A DNA stretch of 64,000 nucleotides, from assembly GCF_012277275.1 (NCBI RefSeq), contig NZ_CP051155.1, positions 1,116,001 to 1,180,000 of the forward strand. The letters are read 5' to 3'. Positions within the stretch are counted from its first letter, which is position 1. The number at the start of each line of letters is the position of its first letter. The DNA is from Gephyromycinifex aptenodytis (GTDB taxonomy: Bacteria; Actinomycetota; Actinomycetes; Actinomycetales; Dermatophilaceae). The notes below the pieces were generated by a model, which was given only the letters and a program-made list of their open reading frames with translations, searched no databases and was not told the DNA's origin. This document shows, in pieces, positions 26,214 to 35,849 of this stretch. Made by a program: the position numbers and the translations under genes.

Positions 26214-26226
26214 ATAGTTACTCTAT
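26214..26226 (-). promoter_or_regulatory. Candidate OxyR-type operator upstream of ahpC
   Basis: The AT-rich element ATAG-N5-CTAT forms an imperfect palindrome in the ahpC promoter. The OxyR half-sites ATAG and CTAT are the expected ones, but the canonical spacing is seven rather than five bases, so the match is only partial. Confidence 0.3.
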
Positions 26227-26316
26227 ATGAGATGACCGGATTTACAAAGGCAGCGTCGATCGTTTGTGTGCATCCTGTGCATAGGCTCCGGCTATCTGCT
26301 TCGGCGCCCGCGAACG

Positions 26317-26346
26317 GCTGACCAGCACCCCTTCGGGGCGGTCAGC
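26317..26346 (-). terminator. Terminator of dapE
   Basis: Arms GCTGACC and GGTCAGC enclose a second stem, CCCC-TTCG-GGGG, beginning 13 bp past the dapE stop. It separates dapE from the ahpC promoter downstream on the same strand. Confidence 0.65.
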
Positions 26347-26358
26347 GCCGGGGCGAAC

Positions 26359-27444
26359 TCACTCCAGCCAACGCAGCAGCGCAGCCTCGGCCGCGACCAG
26401 CTCCTCGACCGGGCAGTGCTCGTCGTCTTTGTGGCACAGCAACGGGTCGCCGGGCCCGTAATTCACTGCCGGAATCCCCAGGGAAGCGAAGCGGGCCACG
26501 TCGGTCCAGCCCTGTTTGCCTGCCACCTCGCCGCCGATCGCAGCGACGAAAGCTTGCGCGAGCGGTAGGTGCAGGCCGGGGCGTGCTCCACCGGCCATAT
26601 CCGTAACGACCACGTCGTAGCCGTCGAAGATCTCCCGCACATGGGTCTCGGCCTGGCTCTCGTCGCGATCCGGGGCGAAGCGGTAGTTGACGGTGACAAC
26701 GCACTCATCGGGAATGACGTTGTTACCCGCTCCCCCACGGATCCCCACTGCGGAAAGACCTTCGCGATACACCAAACCGTCGACGTCAACTTCGCGTGCC
26801 TGATACTCAGCCAGGATCTTCAGTACCGGAGCCGCGGCGTGAATCGCGTTCGTGCCCAGCCACGGACGCCCCGAGTGCGCCGCCACTCCGCTGGTGCGGA
26901 TGTCGGCGCGCATGGTGCCCTTACAGCCGCCCTCGACCAACCCGCCAGTGGGTTCCAGCAGGACCGCGAAGTCGCACGTCAAGAGCTCCGGCGTGGTGGC
27001 CGCCAGCCGGCGCAGCCCGTTGCGCTGCGACTCCACCTCTTCGCAGTCATAGAAAATGAAGGTCAGGTCGCGGTTGGGCTCGGCCAGCTGCGCTGCCAGA
27101 CGCAGCTGCACCGCAACGCCGCCCTTCATGTCAACGGTGCCTCGCCCCCACAGCTCGACGCCGTCGGCACCCTGCTCACGCCAGGTTGGCAGGTTCCCCG
27201 CGCTGGAGAGCGGAACGGTGTCCAGGTGACCGGCCAGCACCACTCGCTCTGGACGTCCGAGGTGGGTGCGGGCGACGACACAGTTGCCGTCGCGGGTCAC
27301 CTCGAGGTGCTCCAGTTTCCGCAGCGCCACCTCGACCGCGTCCGCGAGCGGCCCTTCGTCGCCGCTCACCGATTCGATGTCGCAAACGGCGGCGGTGAGG
27401 TCGGTGACGTGGGCGGCAAGGTCGAGAGTATGTGCGGCATCCAT
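26359..27444 (-). CDS. dapE: Succinyl-diaminopimelate desuccinylase
   Basis: M20-family zinc hydrolase of 361 residues that converts N-succinyl-LL-diaminopimelate to LL-diaminopimelate, for lysine and peptidoglycan. Metal-binding motifs are visible: Ala-Gly-His-Leu-Asp-Thr-Val-Pro (about 71-78), Gly-Arg-Gly-Thr-Val-Asp-Met-Lys-Gly-Gly (about 102-111), Tyr-Asp-Cys-Glu-Glu-Val (about 141-146), and a C-terminal His-Lys-Asp-Asp-Glu-His segment. A lid/dimerisation domain lies in the middle. It is divergent from dapD, as in mycobacteria (Rv1201c/Rv1202). A TAGAGT -10 lies 6 nt before the ATG, so it appears leaderless. Confidence 0.95.
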   Translation of the reverse strand: MDAAHTLDLAAHVTDLTAAVCDIESVSGDEGPLADAVEVALRKLEHLEVTRDGNCVVARTHLGRPERVVLAGHLDTVPLSSAGNLPTWREQGADGVELWGRGTVDMKGGVAVQLRLAAQLAEPNRDLTFIFYDCEEVESQRNGLRRLAATTPELLTCDFAVLLEPTGGLVEGGCKGTMRADIRTSGVAAHSGRPWLGTNAIHAAAPVLKILAEYQAREVDVDGLVYREGLSAVGIRGGAGNNVIPDECVVTVNYRFAPDRDESQAETHVREIFDGYDVVVTDMAGGARPGLHLPLAQAFVAAIGGEVAGKQGWTDVARFASLGIPAVNYGPGDPLLCHKDDEHCPVEELVAAEAALLRWLE

Positions 27445-27450
27445 GTCTTC

Positions 27451-27456
27451 ACTCTA
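27451..27456 (-). promoter_or_regulatory. -10 hexamer TAGAGT, leaderless start of dapE
   Basis: TAGAGT on the minus strand is followed by GAAGAC and then ATG. There is no ribosome site at usable spacing. Confidence 0.6.
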
Positions 27457-27649
27457 GGAGGGTCGTGCGGGCGCCAGCGCTGTTGTGGCCCACCTGGCCC
27501 GCGGGGACAGACCGGGAGCAACGAGAACAGCCCGGGAGCACAGTCCCCCGGCGGGGATGGCAGTCGGCGAGGCGCCCGCGCCGGCGACCCCGGGGTCGAT
27601 GCACCACCGCTGTGCCGCGGTGATGCACGGGGCGGTCAGGTATCTCGCC

Positions 27650-27655
27650 TAGGCT
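27650..27655 (+). promoter_or_regulatory. -10 hexamer TAGGCT, leaderless start of dapD
   Basis: TAGGCT is followed by 7 nt and the ATG at 27663. With the dapE element it makes a divergent pair of leaderless promoters about 195 bp apart. Confidence 0.6.
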
Positions 27656-27662
27656 GGATGTC

Positions 27663-28598
27663 ATGACTGCGCGGACTGCTTGGGGCTGGGGCCTGGTAAC
27701 GGCGACCGATTCCGGGACGGTGCTGGACACCTGGTACCCGTCACCACAATTGGGCGCAGCCCCGGCCGATGACTCCTACAGTGCGCCGGTAGAACTCTGT
27801 GCCCTGGCCAAGAGCGACCCGCGCCGCCGGGTCCGCCTGAGCACCGCATTGGTCACCATCGATCTGGATGCGGCCCCCGGCGACGCCTCGGATGCCTACC
27901 TGCGGCTGCACCTGCTCAGCCACCGGCTCGTGGAACCCAACTCCATCAACCTCGACGGGCTCTTCGGCACGCTGGCAAACGTGGTGTGGACCAACCACGG
28001 CCCGTGCTCTCCCGAAGACTTCGAAGCCACCCGCGCCCGACTGCGCGAGGTCGGCCCCGTGCAGGTCTTCGGCGTGGACAAGTTCCCCCGGATGACCGAC
28101 TATGTGCTCCCCAGCGGGGTGCGGATCGGCGACGCGGACCGGGTTCGATTGGGCGCCCATTTGGCGGAGGGCACCACCGTCATGCACGAAGGCTTCGTCA
28201 ACTTCAATGCCGGAACGCTCGGGCACTCCATGGTCGAGGGCCGCATCAGCCAGGGAGTGATCGTCGATGACGGCTCTGACGTCGGCGGCGGCGCCTCCAC
28301 GATGGGGACTCTTTCCGGCGGCGGCACCCAGCGGGTCCGCATCGGCAAGCGCTGCCTGCTGGGCGCAGAGGCCGGAATCGGTATCGCCCTCGGCGACGAC
28401 TGCGTGGTGGAGGCCGGCCTGTACATCACCGCCGGAACCAAGGTCAGCCTCGATGACGGGCGCGTTGTGAAGGCCGCAGAGCTTTCGGGGCAGGACAACC
28501 TGCTCTACATCCGCGATTCGGTCACCGGCGCAGTTCGGGCGCGAGCCCGGGACGGTCACGGCGTCGCTCTCAACTCCGAGCTGCATGCCAACACGTGA
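27663..28598 (+). CDS. dapD: Tetrahydrodipicolinate N-succinyltransferase
   Basis: Acyltransferase of the left-handed beta-helix fold that succinylates tetrahydrodipicolinate with succinyl-CoA, the step two before DapE. The 311 residues match the actinobacterial DapD type (about 315), which is longer than the proteobacterial enzyme. A mixed alpha/beta N-terminal domain (about 1-130) is followed by hexapeptide repeats (about 150-265, with Gly-Ala-His-Leu-Ala-Glu-Gly and Phe-Asn-Ala-Gly-Thr) and a short C-terminal part. The last 14 bp overlap the next gene, so the two are probably co-transcribed. With dapC and dapE in the window, the succinylase branch is nearly complete. Confidence 0.95.
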   Translation: MTARTAWGWGLVTATDSGTVLDTWYPSPQLGAAPADDSYSAPVELCALAKSDPRRRVRLSTALVTIDLDAAPGDASDAYLRLHLLSHRLVEPNSINLDGLFGTLANVVWTNHGPCSPEDFEATRARLREVGPVQVFGVDKFPRMTDYVLPSGVRIGDADRVRLGAHLAEGTTVMHEGFVNFNAGTLGHSMVEGRISQGVIVDDGSDVGGGASTMGTLSGGGTQRVRIGKRCLLGAEAGIGIALGDDCVVEAGLYITAGTKVSLDDGRVVKAAELSGQDNLLYIRDSVTGAVRARARDGHGVALNSELHANT

Positions 28599-29460
28599 TC
28601 GTCCCGCCCGCCGGGTCCGCCATCGCTGGGCAGCCCCGGTCGGCTGCCTTGCCTTAGCGGTCGGTTCGGTCTTCGTGGCCGGATATGTGGCGATCGACCA
28701 GTTGCTCCCGCGTGCGATCCCGCAAGGGTGCAGCGTGCAAGGCGGCGAACAGCGTCTGTCCTACGGCAGCGACCAGCTGGAGAACGCCGCGACGATCTCG
28801 GCGATCGGAATGAAACGGGGGCTGCCCGCCCGCGCCGTCACCATTGCGCTGGCGACCGCCATGCAGGAATCGAAACTGCGCAACCTCGACTACGGCGACC
28901 GGGATTCACTCGGGTTGTTTCAACAGCGACCAAGCCAGGGCTGGGGAAACCCCAAGCAGTTGCAAGACCCGGTCTACTCGACCAACGAGTTCTACCGCCA
29001 CCTGGTCAAGGTCGACAACTATGCCGATAAACCTCTGACGCAAGTGGCCCAGAAGGTGCAACGCAGCGGGTTTCCCGACGCTTACGCCAAACACGAAGAG
29101 AACGCAATCACGCTGACCCAGGGGCTTACCGGAGCGCGCCCCGGCGCCGTGACCTGTCGTCTGGACCCACCGACCCGAACAAGTTCGGTGCATGACGTGG
29201 CGGCGGACCTCACCGAGCAGTTCGGCATCAAACCCCAGGCTGCCGACGGACGCATTGTGGCTGTGGTCTCGAACGAGAAGCTGGCGTGGGCGACCGGGGC
29301 CTGGGCGGTTGCGCACGCGCAACGCACCGGGGCCACCAGTGTCAGCGTCGGAGACCAGCGATGGCAGCGCAGCCGGGACAAGTCGGCGGCTTCCTGGTCG
29401 CGGTTCGACACCACAGCCGGACCCACCGAGGTCACGATCGCCTTCACCGGCCCCCGCTGA
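28585..29460 (+). CDS. Secreted or membrane-anchored transglycosylase-like protein
   Basis: Protein of 291 residues with a basic N terminus and one membrane helix or uncleaved signal (about residues 14-38), then an extracellular region. Residues about 75-125 contain [10 protein letters not shown] and Ser-Leu-Gly-Leu-Phe-Gln-Gln-Arg-Pro, a Glu-Ser...Gly-Leu-Phe-Gln pattern like SLT lytic transglycosylase domains, with Glu of Gln-Glu-Ser as possible catalytic acid. Close homologues are common in actinobacteria, usually as hypothetical proteins. The C-terminal 100 residues are unrecognised. The 14-bp overlap with dapD suggests a functional tie to wall synthesis. Enzymatic activity is inferred, not shown. 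Confidence 0.75.
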   Translation: MPTRDRPARRVRHRWAAPVGCLALAVGSVFVAGYVAIDQLLPRAIPQGCSVQGGEQRLSYGSDQLENAATISAIGMKRGLPARAVTIALATAMQESKLRNLDYGDRDSLGLFQQRPSQGWGNPKQLQDPVYSTNEFYRHLVKVDNYADKPLTQVAQKVQRSGFPDAYAKHEENAITLTQGLTGARPGAVTCRLDPPTRTSSVHDVAADLTEQFGIKPQAADGRIVAVVSNEKLAWATGAWAVAHAQRTGATSVSVGDQRWQRSRDKSAASWSRFDTTAGPTEVTIAFTGPR

Positions 29461-29488
29461 CCGGCCGGCTGCGGCAGATCACTGCGCG

Positions 29489-29536
29489 GACAGCGAAAGA
29501 CCCCTGGGAGCTCTGCGCCCGGGGGTCTTCGCTGTC
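29489..29536. terminator. Bidirectional terminator between transglycosylase-like gene and gltA
   Basis: Arms GACAGCGAAAGACCCC and GGGGTCTTCGCTGTC pair with one bulged base, and CCCGGG-type bases extend the stem inward. It lies between convergent stop codons. Confidence 0.8.
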
Positions 29537-29540
29537 TGGG

Positions 29541-30830
<1,290 letters not shown>

Positions 30831-30899
30831 CGAGAAGCCGTTCCCTTCTGGCAAGGTCGGTGAGGCAGCCTGACGGTAGAACCGGACCCGACTCTTTGC

Positions 30900-32054
30900 T
30901 CACGCTACCGGACGGCCCTGAGAGCCAAGCGGTTCGCGCTGTTCACAACGTTGGGCGGCTGCCTGGATGCGGTCGTCGGTCGCGGTGATGGCTACCCGCA
31001 CGTGAGACTGGCCGGCCGCACCGTAGAAGTCGCCGGGGGCGACCAGGATGCCCCGCTCGGCCAGCAGACGAACGGTTTCGCGAGCGTCCATCCCCATGCT
31101 CGCCCACAGGTACAAGCCGGCCTGGGAGTGGCTGATGCGCAGCCCGGCGTGTTGCAGGGCCGGAGCGAGCAGTTCTCGGCGGCGTCGGTAGATCTCGATC
31201 TGGGCGCTGACGTGCTCGTCATCGCTCAGTGCCGCCAGCATCGCCCGCTGCACCGGCCAAGGCATCATCATGCCCGCGTGCTTGCGCACCTGCAGCAGCC
31301 GGTCGATGAGTACCGGATCCCCCGCGGCGAAGGCGGCACGGTAACCGGCGAGGTTGCTCTGCTTGGATAACGAATAGCAGGCGATCAGACCCTCGTGGGA
31401 ACCCTCACACACCCGCGGGTCGAGCAGGCTCGGCGCCCCGCACGGTCGGGGAGAGCCCGAATGGCCATCACGCCAGTCGAGTTCGGCATAGCACTCGTCG
31501 TTGACGACCAGTGCGCCCACCTGACGGGCCCAGCGCACGATCTCGCGTAGTTCCTCGACCTCCGCAACCGCGCCGGTGGGGTTGCTGGGGGAGTTGATCC
31601 AGACCAGGGCGGGTGCGGGATTCAGCGCCGTTAGCTCCGCCAACCCCGCGTAGGGGGCGGGAGTGGCGCCGGCGAGACGAGCACCGACGTCGTACGTGGG
31701 GTAAGCAATAGCCGGGAAGGCCACCACGTCGCTGTGCCCCAGGCCCAGCATGAGGGGCAGCCACGCTACGAACTCTTTGCTGCCCACCGTGGGAAGAACG
31801 CCGTCGGGGTCGAGGTCGGGCACCCCGCGTCGCCGAGCGAACCAGGCGGCCACAGCCTCGCGCAGATCGGGGGTCCCCCACGTCTGCGGGTAGCCGTGCG
31901 CGTCGCCGGCCTGGGCGAGGGCCTGCCGCACCGACTCGGGGGTCGGGTCGACAGGCGTCCCGACGGACAGATCGACGATGCCCTCTGGGTGCGACGCGGC
32001 GCGCGCCTTCGCCTCGGCGAGGGTGTCCCAGGGGAAATCGGGGAGGTTCAACAC
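30900..32054 (-). CDS. dapC: Succinyldiaminopimelate aminotransferase, DapC type
   Basis: Fold-type I PLP aminotransferase of 384 residues that transfers the amino group from glutamate to N-succinyl-2-amino-6-ketopimelate, the step between DapD and DapE. Visible motifs: Asn-Ser-Pro-Ser-Asn-Pro-Thr-Gly, Asn-Asp-Glu-Cys-Tyr-Ala-Glu, and the PLP lysine in Ser-Leu-Ser-Lys-Gln-Ser-Asn-Leu-Ala-Gly-Tyr-Arg. The gene follows fdxA with a 19-bp gap, as in mycobacteria (fdxC-Rv1178), and this pairing is the main support for the DapC call. The start is GTG (then Leu-Asn-Leu-Pro). Another 2-oxoacid substrate is possible. Confidence 0.88.
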   Translation of the reverse strand: MLNLPDFPWDTLAEAKARAASHPEGIVDLSVGTPVDPTPESVRQALAQAGDAHGYPQTWGTPDLREAVAAWFARRRGVPDLDPDGVLPTVGSKEFVAWLPLMLGLGHSDVVAFPAIAYPTYDVGARLAGATPAPYAGLAELTALNPAPALVWINSPSNPTGAVAEVEELREIVRWARQVGALVVNDECYAELDWRDGHSGSPRPCGAPSLLDPRVCEGSHEGLIACYSLSKQSNLAGYRAAFAAGDPVLIDRLLQVRKHAGMMMPWPVQRAMLAALSDDEHVSAQIEIYRRRRELLAPALQHAGLRISHSQAGLYLWASMGMDARETVRLLAERGILVAPGDFYGAAGQSHVRVAITATDDRIQAAAQRCEQREPLGSQGRPVA

Positions 32055-32073
32055 GAGCGGGTGTGTCCCTGAA

Positions 32074-32400
32074 TCACTCGTCGTGGCTCTGCGGGGGCAG
32101 GGCGGCGATCATCGGGTGGTCCTTGTTGATCAGGCCCATCTTCGCCGCACCGCCGGGACTGCCGAGGTCGTCGAAGAACTCGACATTCGCCTTGTAGTAC
32201 TCGCTCCACTCCTCGGGGACGTCGTCCTCGTAGTAGATGGCCTCAACGGGGCAGACCGGTTCGCAGGCACCGCAGTCGACGCACTCATCGGGGTGGATGT
32301 ATAGCGAACGCTCGCCCTCGTAGATGCAGTCGACCGGGCATTCCTCAATACATGCCTTGTCCTTGAGGTCGACGCAGGGCTGGGCGATCACGTACGTCAT
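32074..32400 (-). CDS. fdxA: 7Fe ferredoxin
   Basis: Electron carrier of 108 residues with one [3Fe-4S] and one [4Fe-4S] cluster. The first cluster motif is Cys9...Cys17-Ile-Glu-Glu-Cys-Pro-Val-Asp-Cys, where a central ligand is replaced as usual in seven-iron ferredoxins. The second is Cys-Val-Asp-Cys-Gly-Ala-Cys-Glu-Pro-Val-Cys-Pro (about 40-51). It begins Met-Thr-Tyr-Val-Ile, as in mycobacterial FdxC/FdxA. GAGAGGAC precedes the ATG. It is the first gene of an fdxA-dapC transcript. Partners are unknown. Confidence 0.95.
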   Translation of the reverse strand: MTYVIAQPCVDLKDKACIEECPVDCIYEGERSLYIHPDECVDCGACEPVCPVEAIYYEDDVPEEWSEYYKANVEFFDDLGSPGGAAKMGLINKDHPMIAALPPQSHDE

Positions 32401-32490
32401 GGAGAGTCCTCTCGAAGGCCACTATCTGGTGGCAACAGTATGCCGCCTCGATTCGCGGCGCTGCGGTGCGGGGCTGGCGCACCGGGACGC

Positions 32491-34221
32491 TCAGCCGCCG
32501 CGCGTCGGTGAGCCCGGCGGCGGCGATTGGGCCGGCAACGGTTGCTGTTGCGGTTGCGGTTGCGGTTGCGCCACGCTGCGGCACTGGCGTGCTGAGCGCG
32601 GTTCGTAGTGTACGTCGGATTTCTGAGCGCTCAGGACCTTCTGCCCCGAAAGCCACAACCGTTCCACCCGCACGTCAAAACCGTCTTCGCCGCCCTGTGG
32701 ACGACATCCCGGCCCCTCCTGGACCAACTGCAGCGGCGCCAGTACCCCGGTGCGCGGTCCTACCCGCGTTTGCACGGTGGGCCCCGGCTTGCCCCACAGT
32801 TCGAGCCGATCGCCGCCGTCGCTACCGCAGGCGATGACCACCCCTGCGTCAGTGTCGTTGGTGATGAGCACATCACCGGCCATGGTGGCGTCCAGGCCGT
32901 CGCTGATCCCGGGCACAGCATGCTGATGCGTGGTGCGGGGGCCCAGGAGCATCCCCGCCCGCCAAGCGGCTTCGTACAGAGCCGAGGAGACCAAGCCGGC
33001 CCCACCGCCGACCTCGTCGCCGGACAGATCGGCCAGCGGCGCCGGCGTGAAGCCGTTCGCCGTCTCCACCGGACCCACCCGGTTAGACAGGCGCAGGCTC
33101 TCCCCCTGCGCGATCACCGCCCCGTCAAGTGCTGCGGCGACCCGTTGCGCGTTGGGCTCTTGGCGTGGGTCGCTCAGCCTGGGCAGCGTGACCGAGGCCA
33201 AGGGTTGGCTGATCCCCCACGCTTTGACCTGCGCAGCGGTCCTGCTCGCTGCACGCGGACGCACCGGAATCGCGGCCACCCGCTGAGCACCGCTCTTGCC
33301 CAGGGCCGCGATCAGCGCGTCGGCTCCAGCGCGCAGGTCGAACTCCTGCCCGGGGGAATCGGGCACGATCACAACTGCGCCGCCGCGCACCTGCGGGCGG
33401 GCGTCCCGAGCGGCGCTCTGCGCCCGAGGAAAAGCGGACTGGAGCACTGTGTGCAGACCCCGCTGGCTGACTGCGAGGGCAGGTTTGCCCTCGACTTCGG
33501 TGGTCGCCAGCAGGGGCGCGAACTTCACCGGAGCCAATTTCAGCTTCGACCTGCCCACGACCAGGACGACCGGCTCCGCAACCGCCCGGTCGGCGACGGC
33601 TTCGATGTAGTGGTCTAGCGCGCTCGGGGCGATGTCCGGTTCGCTCAGCTGCACCACGCCTGTCACCGGCTCGTTCCGGGGCCACTGCGCAGCGATGGCC
33701 GCTACCGAGCCGGGGATGTCCACGCTGATTCCTGCCTGGCTGCGCACCACCTCCACATCGGCGCCGGGGAAGGTCACCGAGGCCTGACGGACCGGCCGGT
33801 CGACATCAGCCGCGACCTGGGTGACCGCCTCGGCCAGCGTGGCCACATCCACCGCGGCCTGCAACGGATACTCCCCTCCGCCGCTCAACCGGAACCACAC
33901 CTCACGCGGGTCCAGGGAGAAGCCGGTGGCGCCGGCCAAGGTCGCTTCCAGGTCCAGGCTGAGCCCGGCCTCGCGGGGAATCAAAGTGCGCTTCTCGGGA
34001 CCGAACAGCACCGTCATCGGTTGGTCTGGGACGTCCTGGAGTCTTCCGGTGAGTCGTTGCACAGCACCCTGCGCGGTGAGCCCGCCGACCGTCACCCCAC
34101 CTACCGAAGCCTCGGCCGGGAGTTGCCGACCCAGCACCCACGCGGCGCCGGCATAGACCGCGAACAGCACAGACAGCGAGAGGAAGACCCCCAGGGTGCG
34201 TCGCAGAGCCAGTGCCGCCAT
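32491..34221 (-). CDS. VanW-family cell wall protein with peptidoglycan-binding-like domains
   Basis: Large exported protein of 576 residues. An N-terminal membrane helix (about 8-30) is followed by repeated beta-rich PG_binding_4-like segments (about 40-330, each beginning near Val-Gly-Gly-Val-Thr-Val-Gly-Gly-Leu), then a VanW domain (about 340-480, with Ser-Asn-Arg-Val-Gly-Pro-Val and Gly-Gly-Gly-Ala-Gly-Leu-Val-Ser-Ser-Ala-Leu-Tyr-Glu-Ala-Ala). The C-terminal 35 residues are low-complexity Gln-Pro repeats encoded by a hexanucleotide repeat. VanW proteins are associated with the envelope and, in enterococci, with glycopeptide resistance clusters, but their activity is not defined. It lies alone between fdxA and the flavin reductase. 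Confidence 0.85.
   Translation of the reverse strand: MAALALRRTLGVFLSLSVLFAVYAGAAWVLGRQLPAEASVGGVTVGGLTAQGAVQRLTGRLQDVPDQPMTVLFGPEKRTLIPREAGLSLDLEATLAGATGFSLDPREVWFRLSGGGEYPLQAAVDVATLAEAVTQVAADVDRPVRQASVTFPGADVEVVRSQAGISVDIPGSVAAIAAQWPRNEPVTGVVQLSEPDIAPSALDHYIEAVADRAVAEPVVLVVGRSKLKLAPVKFAPLLATTEVEGKPALAVSQRGLHTVLQSAFPRAQSAARDARPQVRGGAVVIVPDSPGQEFDLRAGADALIAALGKSGAQRVAAIPVRPRAASRTAAQVKAWGISQPLASVTLPRLSDPRQEPNAQRVAAALDGAVIAQGESLRLSNRVGPVETANGFTPAPLADLSGDEVGGGAGLVSSALYEAAWRAGMLLGPRTTHQHAVPGISDGLDATMAGDVLITNDTDAGVVIACGSDGGDRLELWGKPGPTVQTRVGPRTGVLAPLQLVQEGPGCRPQGGEDGFDVRVERLWLSGQKVLSAQKSDVHYEPRSARQCRSVAQPQPQPQQQPLPAQSPPPGSPTRGG
32540..32570 (+). repeat. Hexanucleotide repeat encoding Gln-Pro tail
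   Basis: About five consecutive GGTTGC-like hexamers (one variant TGTTGC) lie in the 3' end of the VanW-family gene and encode alternating Gln-Pro on the minus strand. Gain or loss of a unit would keep the frame. Confidence 0.7.
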
Positions 34222-34303
34222 TGATCAACCATGACACCGCCGCGCCGCCGAGGCGATGACCCGGGCCGCGCGTGGCTTTAACCGATCTGGCCGACCTGCG
34301 CGT

Positions 34304-34804
34304 TCAGAGGCAGGGGTCGGCCAACGTGCGGAAGCCTCCGCGGTAGTAGATCAGCGGCGAAGCTTCCTCGTGGGCGGTGGTGCTGAGCACGTCGGCGACG
34401 AAGATGCTGTGATCCCCGCCGTCGTGGACGTCCCGGGTACGGCATTCCAGGGTGGCGATGGCACCCTCCAGCAGCGCCATCCCATCCACTCCGCGGTGAT
34501 GGGCGATTCCCTCCAACTGCTGCTCCACCGCCCGCCCGCGGGTGGCGAACCAGCCGGCGGCCGCCGCTGCGTGCTCAGGCAGCAAGTTCGCCGCCCAGCG
34601 CCCGCTGGCAAGAACCACGTCGTGGAAGCGTGCGGTGCGCTGGATGCACAGCAGAACCATCGGCGGGTCCAGGGACACCGAGGTGAGGGAGTTGGCGGTC
34701 ATGACGTGATCGTTATGGCCGTCACTGGTGGTGATGACGGCCACGCCGGTGGCAAACCGCGACATCGCCTGGCGGAGCTCGTGGGGGCTCACCGCGGCGC
34801 TCAT
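34304..34804 (-). CDS. Flavin reductase-like FMN-binding protein
   Basis: Flavin reductase domain protein (FMN-binding split barrel) of 166 residues. The family motif near the N terminus is visible as Ser-Arg-Phe-Ala-Thr-Gly-Val-Ala-Val-Ile-Thr-Thr and Met-Thr-Ala-Asn-Ser-Leu-Thr-Ser-Val-Ser-Leu-Asp-Pro-Pro, the flavin-binding strand pair of the HpaC/NTA-monooxygenase component B group. Such proteins reduce FMN or FAD with NAD(P)H for a partner monooxygenase; no monooxygenase gene adjoins. The ATG at 34804 overlaps the stop of the upstream MshB-like gene by 4 bp (ATGA), giving strong evidence for translational coupling; an 18-residue longer start is unlikely. Confidence 0.88.
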   Translation of the reverse strand: MSAAVSPHELRQAMSRFATGVAVITTSDGHNDHVMTANSLTSVSLDPPMVLLCIQRTARFHDVVLASGRWAANLLPEHAAAAAGWFATRGRAVEQQLEGIAHHRGVDGMALLEGAIATLECRTRDVHDGGDHSIFVADVLSTTAHEEASPLIYYRGGFRTLADPCL

Positions 34805-35703
34805 GACACGTCCTCCTGCCCGCGCAGCAGGCCGGTGACAGGCTCCGGCGGGCACGGCAGCACCTGCCCGGTGCCCGGGTGCAGTTGCACGTATGCCTCC
34901 CGGTCAGGAAGCGCCGTAGCGATCTTGTTGCTCAGCGCGTAGAACCCGTCGTGCACCTCGACCTGGGTGCGGTGCGCGCGCAGCGCCGCGTCCCGCCTGG
35001 CCAGCGCTTCGGGGGTGCCGACGATGAGATGAGCGAACGCGTCATCGGCGACCACCGAGGGCGGGTAGGGCTCGTCTTGACCGAGCAGCGTGAAGTCCCC
35101 GCGCACCTGCTGACGCACCCACGCGCGTCGCTCCTGCGCCCATGACTGCGGCACCACGGCCGCGTACAGACTGGGGACCCGACGCAATCGAGCCGCCGCC
35201 GCCACAGTGAGTTGGTGGACTCGGATGTGGTCGGGGTGGCCGTAACCGCCGCTGTGGTCGTAAGTGACGAGGATGTCGGGATCGAGCGCGTCCAGGGTTG
35301 CCACCAGGTCGGCGAGCACGTCTGCGGTGTCCACGGTGCACAGCGCCCCGCTGCGCCCGTTCGCCGAGGTGCCGACCATCCCGGAGTCGCGGTAGCGCGC
35401 GCCGCACTGGCCGCTCGGGGCCGGGTCGGGATCACCCAGGACGAGGCTGCGTACCCCGAGTTGAGCTGTGGCGGCGGCCAGCTCGGTGCGCCGGTAGGGC
35501 CCGAGCCGGTCGGTATGTTCGACGTCCAGATAGCGAAGCTGCGGCGGGATCACCTCACCTTCGTCCCCGAGGGTGGCCGTGAGCACGGTCACCTCGTGGC
35601 CGGCCAGGGCGTGCATGGCCAGCGCAACCCCGGTGGCCAGGGTCTCGTCGTCGGGGTGGGCGTGGACGAAGACCAGACGAGTGGCTGCGTGACTGTTCAT
35701 CAC
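34801..35703 (-). CDS. mshB: MshB-like zinc N-acetylglucosaminyl-inositol deacetylase
   Basis: LmbE/PIG-L-fold zinc deacetylase of 300 residues. In mycothiol biosynthesis MshB removes the acetyl group from GlcNAc-Ins. The metal motif His-Ala-His-Pro-Asp-Asp-Glu is at about residues 14-20, and the third ligand region Gly-Tyr-Gly-His-Pro-Asp-His-Ile at about 150-157. Length equals mycobacterial MshB (303). A mycothiol conjugate amidase (Mca) is the main alternative; the presence of Gly-Asp-Glu-Gly-Glu-Val-Ile-Pro-Pro and the size favour MshB. The start is GTG at 35703, 5 nt after TACCGT. The following gene overlaps by 4 bp. Neighbouring fdxA and dapC match the mycobacterial Rv1170-Rv1178 grouping. 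Confidence 0.88.
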   Translation of the reverse strand: MMNSHAATRLVFVHAHPDDETLATGVALAMHALAGHEVTVLTATLGDEGEVIPPQLRYLDVEHTDRLGPYRRTELAAATAQLGVRSLVLGDPDPAPSGQCGARYRDSGMVGTSANGRSGALCTVDTADVLADLVATLDALDPDILVTYDHSGGYGHPDHIRVHQLTVAAAARLRRVPSLYAAVVPQSWAQERRAWVRQQVRGDFTLLGQDEPYPPSVVADDAFAHLIVGTPEALARRDAALRAHRTQVEVHDGFYALSNKIATALPDREAYVQLHPGTGQVLPCPPEPVTGLLRGQEDVS

Positions 35704-35816
35704 CGATCACGGTAACGCCCTGCGGCCGTTTTGAGCAGATCGGGTTTCCCACCTCAGGCCCGCCCCCGAGCGAGGGGGCCCCTACGTGACGTTCTCACTT
35801 CGTTGCTGCGCTCGGT

Positions 35817-35849
35817 GTTCACTGCAGCGAGAGATGCTGTTCACTGGGG
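35817..35849 (+). promoter_or_regulatory. PHO-box-like direct repeats upstream of ppk2
   Basis: GTTCACTG occurs at 35817 and again at 35839, exactly 22 bp (two 11-bp units) apart. Streptomyces PhoP binds 11-bp direct repeat units with a GTTCACC core in front of phosphate genes including ppk. The intervening 11-bp unit does not match well, so this is a candidate only. Confidence 0.35.

Noticed and set aside
26214-26226. Treating the ATAG/CTAT element as a canonical OxyR box
   Set aside because: The half-site spacing is 5 rather than 7 bp and no second box pair follows, so it is reported only as a low-confidence operator.
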